Shown here: piece by piece, positions 1-5,617 of the stretch
Position numbering within the stretch: position 1 is the first letter of the stretch
Layout: the number at the start of each line of letters is the position of its first letter
DNA from: Crocinitomicaceae bacterium
Lineage (GTDB): Bacteria; Bacteroidota; Bacteroidia; Flavobacteriales_D; Crocinitomicaceae
Assembly: GCA_003512365.1 (NCBI GenBank)
Contig: DORI01000024.1
Coordinates: 7,241-12,857 of the forward strand
Reading direction: 5' to 3'
DNA: 5,617 nt
Notes under the pieces: generated by a model
Seen by the model: only the letters and a program-made list of their open reading frames with translations
Databases searched by the model: none
Told to the model about the DNA's origin: nothing
Program-made: the position numbers and the translations under genes

Positions 1-127
1 TATAGATTCCTTGGTTGTACCCCCAGGAAAATCTGAACATAAATTGGATATGTTAAGATCCGGAATTTATTGGTTTCAATTCAAAAACGAAAAAGTAACA
101 AAGACAGTTAAAGTAATCGTTAAATGA
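1..127 (+). CDS. C-terminal end of a probable type IX secretion (T9SS) cargo protein, partial
   Basis: Seen: reading from position 2, 41 codons run open to a TGA at 125-127; the 5' part lies outside the window. The fragment holds the segment LDMLRSGIYWFQF, followed by alternating charged and hydrophobic residues and a basic tail ending KVIVK. Known: type A C-terminal sorting domains of the Bacteroidota type IX secretion system end in the same pattern, with L-D-(L/M)-x-x-L/S-x-G-(I/V)-Y, a beta strand, a turn and a final K-rich strand. Inference: this is the tail of an outer-membrane-exported or surface-anchored protein, with the domain used for export and then usually removed. The passenger function cannot be told. 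The stop overlaps the next gene's ATG as ATGA, suggesting one transcript. A short fragment could mimic the fold, so the call is moderate. Confidence 0.68.
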   Translation, partial: IDSLVVPPGKSEHKLDMLRSGIYWFQFKNEKVTKTVKVIVK

Positions 128-1539
128 TGCTGTATTGGCGTATTTTTAATGACCGTTATGCTTCGCGTATTGAATTTTGGATCGTACTATTTTTTGTTAT
201 TCGATTAATCGGTATAACGAATGCCCCCTTAGAAATTGCACATAATTGGCGACAAGTTACTGGTCTGATGGTAGCTAGAAATTTCTATGAAACTGATGCT
301 TCACTTTTTTACCCGCGAATTGACGATACTCAAGGTGGAACTGGTATAATTGGAATGGAGTTTCCTTTGTTGAATTATTTACATTATTTAATGGCATTAA
401 TCTTTGATTACGACCATTGGTATGGTCGACTTATTAACTTGATTATTAGTTCAATTGGAGTATTTTATTTCTATAAAACCCTTCGTTTACTTTTCACAGA
501 AAAAGTGGCATTTTATGCGTCATACGTTTTGTTAGTTTCGAGTTGGTTTGCTTTTTCACGTAAGATGATGCCAGATACATTTTGTATTTCTTTAATGTTT
601 ATTGCTGTTTATAATGGCTTGAAGTATTTACACGAGGGAAAAATAGCTAATATTTTGTGGTACTTCGTTTTTGCTACATTAGCTATTTTAAGTAAAATTC
701 CAGCCGGAATTTATTTAAGTATTTTCCTGCCATTTATTTTCCTGAATAAACCTTCTGTTAATCAAATTTCTTGGTTCGTATTGTTTACCGTTTTTTCATT
801 AGTAATTTCTGGCTATTGGTATTTTGTGTGGTGTCCTTATCTATCTGAAACTTATGGTCAGTGGTATAATACAGGAATGAGCTTGAACGATGGTTTTATT
901 GAAGTGTTTTCTCATTTTTCAGATACGTCAAGAAGATTTTATTTTGATGCATTTTCAGGTTTTATAGCATTTGGAGTCTTCTTAATTGGAGTCTATTTTC
1001 TTTATAATAAAGGAGAAAAACTCTTTGTATTAATGGTGTCTATTTTGAGTATTGTATTTTTCTTCTACATGCTGAAATCAGGCTATTTTTTCCACCACCA
1101 TACGTATTATATTTTGCCTTTTGTGCCTGTAATGGCTATGGTTGTTGGATTTTTATTTTCATTATTCGAGAATAAAAAAACACTTATAGTCTCACTGTTA
1201 ATACTTATCACTTTAGAGGGGGTAGCAAATCAGCAACATGATTTCTTTTTAAAGGAGTCTGAAAAATATAAGCTCAATTTGGAGTCTTTTCTAGATTTAC
1301 ATATTTCTCGTGAAAATAAAATAGCAATAAATGGAAACGGTAATCCTCAACTACTATATCTAAGTCATCGCAAAGGTTGGGTTTGTTCGGATAATCAAGT
1401 GAATGAATTAGGTTTTTTAAAAAGTCTTAAGTTAAAAGGTTGTGAATACCTTATGTTGGTTAAAAATGAAAATAGGAAGTATAATCTTCATTTGACTCTG
1501 ATTTCCTCAAATAAATTTGTTGAGGTCTACAAACTTTAA
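124..1539 (+). CDS. GT39-like (PMT/ArnT-type) integral membrane glycosyltransferase
   Basis: Seen: a 471-residue protein with about ten or eleven hydrophobic helices between residues 17 and 368 (roughly 17-32, 83-95, 103-118, 127-145, 152-167, 177-208 as two, 215-236, 279-295, 299-317, 327-348, 352-368), then a soluble tail of about 100 residues. An acidic, polar first loop carries E37 and the HNWRQ stretch (40-44). MEFPLLNYL (78-86) resembles the E-x-P-L motif of this superfamily. Further landmarks are R102-L-I-N, MMPD (148-151), SKIP (190-193), HHHTYYILPF (324-333) and NPQLLYLSHRKGW (407-419). Known: GT-C enzymes of the PMT_2/ArnT class transfer a sugar from a polyprenyl-phosphate donor on the periplasmic side, using an acidic residue in the first loop. 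Inference: E37 or E79 may be catalytic; donor and acceptor cannot be told. Start: ATG at 124 gives an ATGA overlap with the upstream stop; ATG at 127 is equally possible and shortens the protein by one residue. A flippase or O-antigen polymerase is less likely given the loop motifs. Confidence 0.8.
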   Translation: MMLYWRIFNDRYASRIEFWIVLFFVIRLIGITNAPLEIAHNWRQVTGLMVARNFYETDASLFYPRIDDTQGGTGIIGMEFPLLNYLHYLMALIFDYDHWYGRLINLIISSIGVFYFYKTLRLLFTEKVAFYASYVLLVSSWFAFSRKMMPDTFCISLMFIAVYNGLKYLHEGKIANILWYFVFATLAILSKIPAGIYLSIFLPFIFLNKPSVNQISWFVLFTVFSLVISGYWYFVWCPYLSETYGQWYNTGMSLNDGFIEVFSHFSDTSRRFYFDAFSGFIAFGVFLIGVYFLYNKGEKLFVLMVSILSIVFFFYMLKSGYFFHHHTYYILPFVPVMAMVVGFLFSLFENKKTLIVSLLILITLEGVANQQHDFFLKESEKYKLNLESFLDLHISRENKIAINGNGNPQLLYLSHRKGWVCSDNQVNELGFLKSLKLKGCEYLMLVKNENRKYNLHLTLISSNKFVEVYKL

Positions 1540-1541
1540 CA

Positions 1542-2708
1542 TCAAGATTTCCGTCTTTTTCGTTCTTTGGTCAATAAGCTGAGTTCACGCCCTGTTTGAC
1601 CAGCAACTGATGTGTTTTCATCGGCACGCCTCAATAAATAGGGCATAACCTCTCGTATGGGACCAAAAGGCACGTATTTCGCCACATTATAGCCTGCATC
1701 AGCTAAATTGTAGGAAATATGATCGCTCATTCCTAAAAGTTGCGAAAAATAAAATCGTGAATCATCCGGAAAAATTGAGTTTTGTTGGAGAAGCTCTGAT
1801 AATTTCAATGAACTTTCTTCGTTGTGGGTTCCTGCGCAAAGTGCAAAATGTTCTTTGTTATGGATTATAAAATTCAATGCTTCGTTGTAATCTCGATCCG
1901 TTGCATTTTTATCAGGTTGAATCGGTGATGGATAACCTTTGGAAACTGCTCGTGCTCGCTCTTTCTCCATGTATGCACCTCTAACCAGTTTAACCGCGTA
2001 TATAATTTTATGAGATTTAGCAAATTCGAGCATTTCTTTCAAATAACTTAACCGATCATGACGATACATTTGCAGTGTGTTGTAAACCGTTGGAAAAGTC
2101 TCGTTAAACTTAACCATTTGCTCGTTGGTCCACTGATCAATAATATCTTGTATCCAGGTTTCTTCTGCATCAATAAAAACCGAAACTTGATTTTCATACG
2201 CTTTTTGACATATTTTTTCTATTCTTGATTTTATTGCATTTAATCCAACTAATTCCTGCTCAGTAAATTGATTAGAATTATCGGAAGCTTTTTCTAGCAA
2301 ATCAAATCTTCCAATTCCAGACACTTTAAAAACTGCGAAAGGTATATTGTTATCATTTTTAGCACGTTGAATGGTTTCAATGATTATGTCAACTGTTTTA
2401 TCAAAATCGTCATCGCTTGTTTTTCCTTCTACTGAGTAGTCCAAAATTGTTCCCACACCGAAAGCGCCTAAGGATTGGATGGTATTACTACATTCTGGTA
2501 TGGTCTCTCCTCCGCAAAACTGTTTGAAGATAGTAGGCTTTATTGCCCAGCCGATTGGAATACGGATCGCTAAGAAAAAGTTCGTAACAATTTTTCCAAT
2601 TTTCACGAAGGTTGGAGATCCAATAATTTTAAATAACCAATATGCCCTTCTCAAGTCTCTATTCGATTTACTCCTAAAAGCAATCTCTGTGTTATCGAAT
2701 GATATCAT
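1542..2708 (-). CDS. Proline dehydrogenase (FAD-dependent, monofunctional, eukaryote-like)
   Basis: This enzyme oxidises L-proline to 1-pyrroline-5-carboxylate with FAD, passing electrons to the quinone pool; it is the first step of proline catabolism. Seen: 388 residues, with FDNTEIAF (4-11) near the N-terminus, DYSVEGK (90-96), KLVRGAYMEKER (240-251), a GTHNEES segment, QLLGMSDHISYNLADAGYNV, and YLLRRADEN (357-365) near the C-terminus. Known: in PutA the RRxxEN motif holds the proline carboxylate and lines the active site, which maps to R360, R361 and E364. Length and motifs fit the eukaryote-like PRODH of Bacteroidota, not bifunctional PutA: there is no aldehyde dehydrogenase or DNA-binding domain, so P5C dehydrogenase must be encoded elsewhere. 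The ATG at 2708 is supported because the conserved FDNTE motif begins three residues later. The tail is very basic (KERKRRKS). It stands alone, divergent from aroB. The family is clear; no symbol is given because usage differs (putA, fadM, PRODH). Confidence 0.95.
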   Translation of the reverse strand: MISFDNTEIAFRSKSNRDLRRAYWLFKIIGSPTFVKIGKIVTNFFLAIRIPIGWAIKPTIFKQFCGGETIPECSNTIQSLGAFGVGTILDYSVEGKTSDDDFDKTVDIIIETIQRAKNDNNIPFAVFKVSGIGRFDLLEKASDNSNQFTEQELVGLNAIKSRIEKICQKAYENQVSVFIDAEETWIQDIIDQWTNEQMVKFNETFPTVYNTLQMYRHDRLSYLKEMLEFAKSHKIIYAVKLVRGAYMEKERARAVSKGYPSPIQPDKNATDRDYNEALNFIIHNKEHFALCAGTHNEESSLKLSELLQQNSIFPDDSRFYFSQLLGMSDHISYNLADAGYNVAKYVPFGPIREVMPYLLRRADENTSVAGQTGRELSLLTKERKRRKS

Positions 2709-2712
2709 GTTC

Positions 2713-2745
2713 CAAATTTAATTGCTTTTTTTTAATGCTTCTCAA
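2713..2745 (-). promoter_or_regulatory. Bacteroidota-type promoter for proline dehydrogenase
   Basis: Seen on the minus strand: TAAATTTG at 2720-2713 is an exact match to the Bacteroidota -7 consensus TAnnTTTG, and a TTG lies at 2745-2743, 22 bases upstream. Known: Flavobacterium promoters use TTG around -33 with a variable spacer near 20 bases. The box ends only four bases before the ATG at 2708, so transcription would start at or within a few bases of the start codon, giving a leaderless or near-leaderless mRNA. The spacer contains a run of eight A residues (2733-2726). The AT-rich background makes chance matches possible. Confidence 0.5.
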
Positions 2746-2758
2746 TAAAAACTTTAAT

Positions 2759-2766
2759 TACATTTG
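2759..2766 (+). promoter_or_regulatory. Bacteroidota-type -7 box for aroB
   Basis: Seen: TACATTTG fits TAnnTTTG exactly and ends 15 bases before the aroB ATG at 2782. No TTG sits at the expected distance upstream (the 2733-2741 region has none), so the -33 half is weak or absent. The implied transcript leader would be only about ten bases, with no strong Shine-Dalgarno sequence (only AGG at 2769-2771). It lies in the same 73-bp divergent gap as the proline dehydrogenase promoter, so the two may influence each other. Chance occurrence in AT-rich DNA is possible. Confidence 0.42.
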
Positions 2767-2781
2767 ATAGGTAATTAACTT

Positions 2782-3858
2782 ATGCATCTATTTCAAGGTT
2801 CGGGATATTCAATCGAAATTGGATCACTATTAGATTCAAGTTTTTCGTGCATTCTTGAGGAATATAAAGAGCTGAATATCATAATAATCGTTGATGAAAA
2901 TACGCATGATGCCTGTTTGGAATTCCTAATTACAAATTTCCCTGAACTTGAAAATGCCGAAATAATATTATTACCCTGCGGAGAAGAAAATAAAGTAATG
3001 GAGGTGTGTTATCAAGTTTGGAATGCATTTACAGAATATGGTTTTGGAAGAAAAGATCTAGTTATCAATTTAGGAGGAGGAGTGGTAACGGATATTGGAG
3101 GATTCATAGCTAGTGTGTATAAACGAGGAATGAATTTTATTAATATTCCAACTTCTTTACTCGGAATGGTAGATGCTGCAATTGGAGGAAAAACAGGAAT
3201 TGACTTGAACAATTTTAAAAATCAACTTGGAACCTTTGCACATCCGACTCATGTTTATATTGACCGAGAATTTTTATCAACATTACCTGAGGAAGAGATT
3301 TTTAATGGATATGCAGAAATGCTAAAACACGCGCTGGTGCGTGACAAAGATTATTGGGATAGAATAAAAATTATCCACTCGGAAGATGAACTTACCACAA
3401 ATGAAGTTATTTTTCATTCCGTAAAAATTAAAGCATCGATTATAGAAGAAGATCCAAAGGAGGGAGGATTGCGAAAAATACTTAATTTCGGTCATACCGT
3501 TGGTCATGCTTTAGAGTCTTACTACATGGATAAAACTTCGATTTCTCATGGTCACGCTGTAGCATTGGGAATGATTGCTGAGGCTTATATATCGATGAAA
3601 CAAGAGCGTATATCAGAGATTGAATATAAAGAAATTGAAAAAACAATAACGAATAGTTTTCCAATGATTACTTTAGAACCAGACGATATAAGAGAAGTTA
3701 TTCGATTAATGCATCAAGATAAGAAAAACGACAAAGGAAAAATTCGATGTACCTTGTTGAGTGGTATCGGAACCTCGGAATATGATATTACAATTAAGGA
3801 AGAAGAAATAGCTCTTTCTTTACTTCATCTATCGCTTTTGTCTAATATCTCAAATTAG
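2782..3858 (+). CDS. aroB: 3-dehydroquinate synthase
   Basis: This enzyme converts DAHP to 3-dehydroquinate, the second step of the shikimate pathway to aromatic amino acids, using bound NAD+ and a divalent metal, in the cytoplasm. Seen: 358 residues, the usual length. The NAD-binding segment GGGVVTDIGGF begins at residue 98, followed by KRG, IPTSLLGMVDAAIGGKTGID, and the metal-site motifs NGYAEMLKHAL (175-185), NFGHTVGHALE (H238, H242) and SHGHAVALG (H256, H258). Known: the family's metal ligands are one Glu and two His, which map to E179, H238 and H256; K182 sits where the catalytic Lys is expected. All key residues are present. The ATG at 2782 follows a TAnnTTTG box, and the first residues (HLFQGSGYSIEIG) look like a normal AroB N-terminal strand. 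The gene stands alone on its strand. Its TAG stop lies inside the 3' end of the opposite-strand mutase, a 9-bp tail-to-tail overlap, with no terminator hairpin seen. Other sugar-phosphate cyclases are less likely because the AroB motifs are intact. Confidence 0.96.
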   Translation: MHLFQGSGYSIEIGSLLDSSFSCILEEYKELNIIIIVDENTHDACLEFLITNFPELENAEIILLPCGEENKVMEVCYQVWNAFTEYGFGRKDLVINLGGGVVTDIGGFIASVYKRGMNFINIPTSLLGMVDAAIGGKTGIDLNNFKNQLGTFAHPTHVYIDREFLSTLPEEEIFNGYAEMLKHALVRDKDYWDRIKIIHSEDELTTNEVIFHSVKIKASIIEEDPKEGGLRKILNFGHTVGHALESYYMDKTSISHGHAVALGMIAEAYISMKQERISEIEYKEIEKTITNSFPMITLEPDDIREVIRLMHQDKKNDKGKIRCTLLSGIGTSEYDITIKEEEIALSLLHLSLLSNISN

Positions 3859-5235
3859 ACTTCTGATTTCTTGAATTATTTTCATTGCAAAATCATTAGC
3901 TGATTTGTCAGTTGAAGATTCGGAATAAATACGAATAATAGGTTCAGTATTACTTTTTCTCAAATGAACCCATTCTTTTCCTATGTAGATTTTAACACCA
4001 TCAGTGGTGTCGACTTCTTCCGAGGCATATTTTGCCGCAATTTTTTCTAAAATCAAGTCAACATTAATTTCTGGAGTAAGTTCTATTTTATTTTTAGAAA
4101 TCACATAAGAAGGATAACTATCTCTCAAAGAACTCACCTTCATTTTTTTATGAGCTAAGTGACTTAAAAACAAAGCAATTCCAACCAACGAATCTCTACC
4201 GAAGTGTAATTCTGGATAGATTACACCTCCGTTACCTTCTCCGCCGATTACAGCTCCTATTTCTTTCATTTTATTCACGACATTAACTTCTCCAACCGCA
4301 GACGCTGCATATTGCAAACCTCTAGATTCTGTAATATCTCGTAATGCGCGAGTTGAGGACAGATTAGAAACTGTTGGACCTGGTGTGTGCGTTAGAACAT
4401 AATCGGAAACAGCAACAAGTGTGTATTCCTCTCCAAACATAGAGCCATCCTCACAGACGATAGCCAGGCGATCTACATCTGGATCCACTGTTATTCCAAT
4501 GTCTGCTTTTACTATGGTGATTTTTTCAGATAAATCAGTTAAGTGTTCAGGTAATGGTTCTGGATTATGCGGGAAGTGTCCTGTTGGATCACAATATAAT
4601 TCTGTGATTTTCGAGACTCCAAGGGATTTAAGCAATGCAGGAACAAAGATCCCTCCACTAGAATTTACGGCATCCACGACTACATGAAAATTTGCAGAGC
4701 GAATGGCAGCTGAATCAACGAGTGGTAAATTAAGAATGAGATCAATGTGCTTTTGCATGTATGATTCGTCTTTCTTTACCCTTCCTAGATGATCGACTTC
4801 TGCAAAATCAAAAGATTCTAATTCAGCAATTTCGAGCACACTAGCTCCATCTGCTGCAGAAATGAATTCTCCTTTTTCATTGAGAAGCTTAAGCGCATTC
4901 CATTGTTTTGGGTTATGACTTGCTGTAAGAATTATTCCTCCAGCTGCATTTTCCAAAGGAACTGCAACTTCAACAGTAGGTGTTGTTGACAATCCTAAAT
5001 CTACGACATCAATACCAAGACCAACAAGTGTTTGACAAACCAATTGAGATATCATTTCACCTGATAATCGTGCATCTCGTCCAATTACCACCTTAACTTT
5101 TTTCGAAGTATTTCTATTTTTTAACCATGTTCCATATGCAGCACTAAATTTTACGGCATCTAAAGGAGTTAAACCTTCACCCACATTTCCACCAATTGTT
5201 CCTCGAATTCCTGAAATTGATTTAATGAGTGTCAT
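3850..5235 (-). CDS. glmM: Phosphoglucosamine mutase-type phosphohexomutase
   Basis: This cytoplasmic enzyme probably interconverts glucosamine-6-phosphate and glucosamine-1-phosphate on the way to UDP-GlcNAc for peptidoglycan and LPS. Seen: 461 residues, full length for the alpha-D-phosphohexomutase family. SISGIRGTIGG (6-16) is the N-terminal phosphate loop. TASHNP (104-109) carries the phosphoserine S106. DPDVDR (251-256) is the Mg2+ loop with D251, D253 and D255. GEGNGG (332-337) is the sugar-binding loop, and RKSNTEP (426-432) is the C-terminal phosphate-binding loop. Start: an in-frame ATG at 5274 exists, but the family begins MTLIKSISGIRG, so I place the start at 5235. This also creates an ATGA overlap with the ribH stop, implying translational coupling. 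The loops DPDVDR and GEGNGG differ from the DGDADR and GExSGH of proteobacterial GlmM but are, from memory, usual in Bacteroidota. Phosphomannomutase or phosphoglucomutase activity cannot be excluded from sequence. The TGA stop overlaps aroB by 9 bp, tail to tail. Confidence 0.9.
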   Translation of the reverse strand: MTLIKSISGIRGTIGGNVGEGLTPLDAVKFSAAYGTWLKNRNTSKKVKVVIGRDARLSGEMISQLVCQTLVGLGIDVVDLGLSTTPTVEVAVPLENAAGGIILTASHNPKQWNALKLLNEKGEFISAADGASVLEIAELESFDFAEVDHLGRVKKDESYMQKHIDLILNLPLVDSAAIRSANFHVVVDAVNSSGGIFVPALLKSLGVSKITELYCDPTGHFPHNPEPLPEHLTDLSEKITIVKADIGITVDPDVDRLAIVCEDGSMFGEEYTLVAVSDYVLTHTPGPTVSNLSSTRALRDITESRGLQYAASAVGEVNVVNKMKEIGAVIGGEGNGGVIYPELHFGRDSLVGIALFLSHLAHKKMKVSSLRDSYPSYVISKNKIELTPEINVDLILEKIAAKYASEEVDTTDGVKIYIGKEWVHLRKSNTEPIIRIYSESSTDKSANDFAMKIIQEIRSLI

Positions 5236-5617
5236 TGCATTAATTTTATCTTCATTTTTATCATGTCCAAGCAAGCAACTGCGGCTTCAATACCTTTATT
5301 ACCGTGTTTACCTCCAGAACGATCTATTGATTGTTGAATGTTGTTATCGGTAAGTACACAAAAACCAATCGGTTTGTTTTCGGAAAGCATTACCTGCATT
5401 ATTCCATCAGTAGCACCTTGACAAACAAAATCAAAATGTTTGGTTTCTCCTTGAATAACCACACCAATTGCAACGACACCATCAATTTTCGGATTTTGAC
5501 ACAATAGTTGAGCTCCAAGTGGAAGTTCAAATGCACCGGGAACCCATTCAATGTTTAGTTGACTGGCGGGTATACCCACTGTTTGAAATACCTCTAACGC
5601 TCCTTTTAATAGGTTTA
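5232..5617 (-). CDS. ribH: 6,7-dimethyl-8-ribityllumazine synthase, N-terminus missing at window edge
   Basis: This enzyme condenses 5-amino-6-ribitylaminouracil with 3,4-dihydroxy-2-butanone-4-phosphate to make lumazine, the next-to-last step of riboflavin synthesis; it assembles into pentamers or 60-mer capsids. Seen: 127 codons read open from the window edge to the TGA at 5234-5232. They include NLLKGAL at the very start, WVPGAFELP (24-32 of the visible part), GVVIQGETKHFDFVCQG with the catalytic His at codon 5438-5436, FCVLTDNNIQQSIDRSGGKHGNKG, and a terminal KLMQ. Known: the family is about 150-165 residues, so roughly the first 30-40 residues, with the start codon and the first strand, lie beyond 5617. 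The GTG at 5579 is an internal Val codon, because conserved family sequence continues upstream in the same frame. It is upstream of and overlaps glmM by ATGA. Whether an FMN riboswitch precedes it cannot be seen. Confidence 0.95.
   Translation of the reverse strand, partial: NLLKGALEVFQTVGIPASQLNIEWVPGAFELPLGAQLLCQNPKIDGVVAIGVVIQGETKHFDFVCQGATDGIMQVMLSENKPIGFCVLTDNNIQQSIDRSGGKHGNKGIEAAVACLDMIKMKIKLMQ

Noticed and set aside
1516..1533. Possible hairpin TTTGT / ACAAA at the end of the glycosyltransferase gene as a terminator
   Set aside because: The stem is five AT-rich pairs with an eight-base loop, lies within the coding region and has no T-run after it on either strand.
1544..1560. AAGA / TCTT mini-stem followed by T residues just past the 1539 stop
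   Set aside because: A four-pair stem is too weak, and the sequence is explained by the basic C-terminal codons of proline dehydrogenase.
2479..2721. 80-codon plus-strand open frame opposite the start of proline dehydrogenase
   Set aside because: It is fully antisense to the conserved N-terminal part of a clear gene, has no family features, and its end runs into the divergent promoter. It is a shadow frame.
3012..3664. Three short minus-strand open frames inside aroB
   Set aside because: All lie opposite conserved AroB motifs and have unnatural composition; none resembles a known protein.
3881..3896. ATTTT / AAAAT inverted repeat downstream of aroB
   Set aside because: It is five A-T pairs only, inside glmM coding sequence, with no GC core and no T-tract; it is not credible as a terminator.
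4421..4687. 88-codon plus-strand open frame inside glmM
   Set aside because: It is antisense to the conserved metal-loop region of the mutase, is Ser/Thr/Pro-rich as shadow frames often are, and has no promoter or family signal.
5577..5579. GTG as the start of ribH
   Set aside because: Twelve further codons are open upstream to the window edge and read NLLKGALEVFQT, which matches the family helix before the VPGAFELP strand. The GTG is an internal valine.

Overview
The window is an ordinary chromosomal segment of a low-GC Bacteroidota bacterium, most likely of the Flavobacteriia type. Three signs point there: a C-terminal fragment that looks like a type IX secretion sorting domain, start-site regions with no clear Shine-Dalgarno sequence but with TAnnTTTG-type -7 boxes, and the Bacteroidota styles of proline dehydrogenase, phosphoglucosamine mutase and lumazine synthase. 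Gene density is very high. The only real intergenic gap is 73 bp (2709-2781), so no gene-free stretch of 300 bases exists.

Layout from left to right. (1) Positions 1-127, plus strand: the last 41 codons of a probable exported protein. (2) Positions 124-1539, plus: a polytopic GT-C/GT39-like glycosyltransferase that overlaps gene 1 by an ATGA. (3) Positions 1542-2708, minus: a monofunctional, eukaryote-like proline dehydrogenase, convergent with gene 2 across a 2-bp gap. (4) Positions 2709-2781: a divergent promoter region with one TAnnTTTG box facing each way. (5) Positions 2782-3858, plus: aroB, 3-dehydroquinate synthase. (6) Positions 3850-5235, minus: a GlmM-type phosphohexosamine mutase, overlapping the aroB 3' end by 9 bp tail to tail. 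(7) Positions 5232-5617, minus: ribH, lumazine synthase, lacking its N-terminus at the window edge. It overlaps glmM by ATGA, so ribH-glmM is probably one translationally coupled transcript.

Functionally these are housekeeping or core metabolic genes: proline catabolism, the shikimate pathway, amino-sugar supply for the cell envelope, and riboflavin synthesis, plus a membrane glycosyltransferase behind a secreted-protein gene. They do not form one pathway. I see no mobile element, tRNA, rRNA, CRISPR array, riboswitch or defence module, and no convincing new system. The points most worth a second look are the coupling of the sorting-domain gene to a glycosyltransferase, the compact divergent promoter with a possibly leaderless proline dehydrogenase transcript and an A8 tract in its spacer, the terminator-free convergent junctions, and the glmM start at 5235 rather than the longer reading at 5274.
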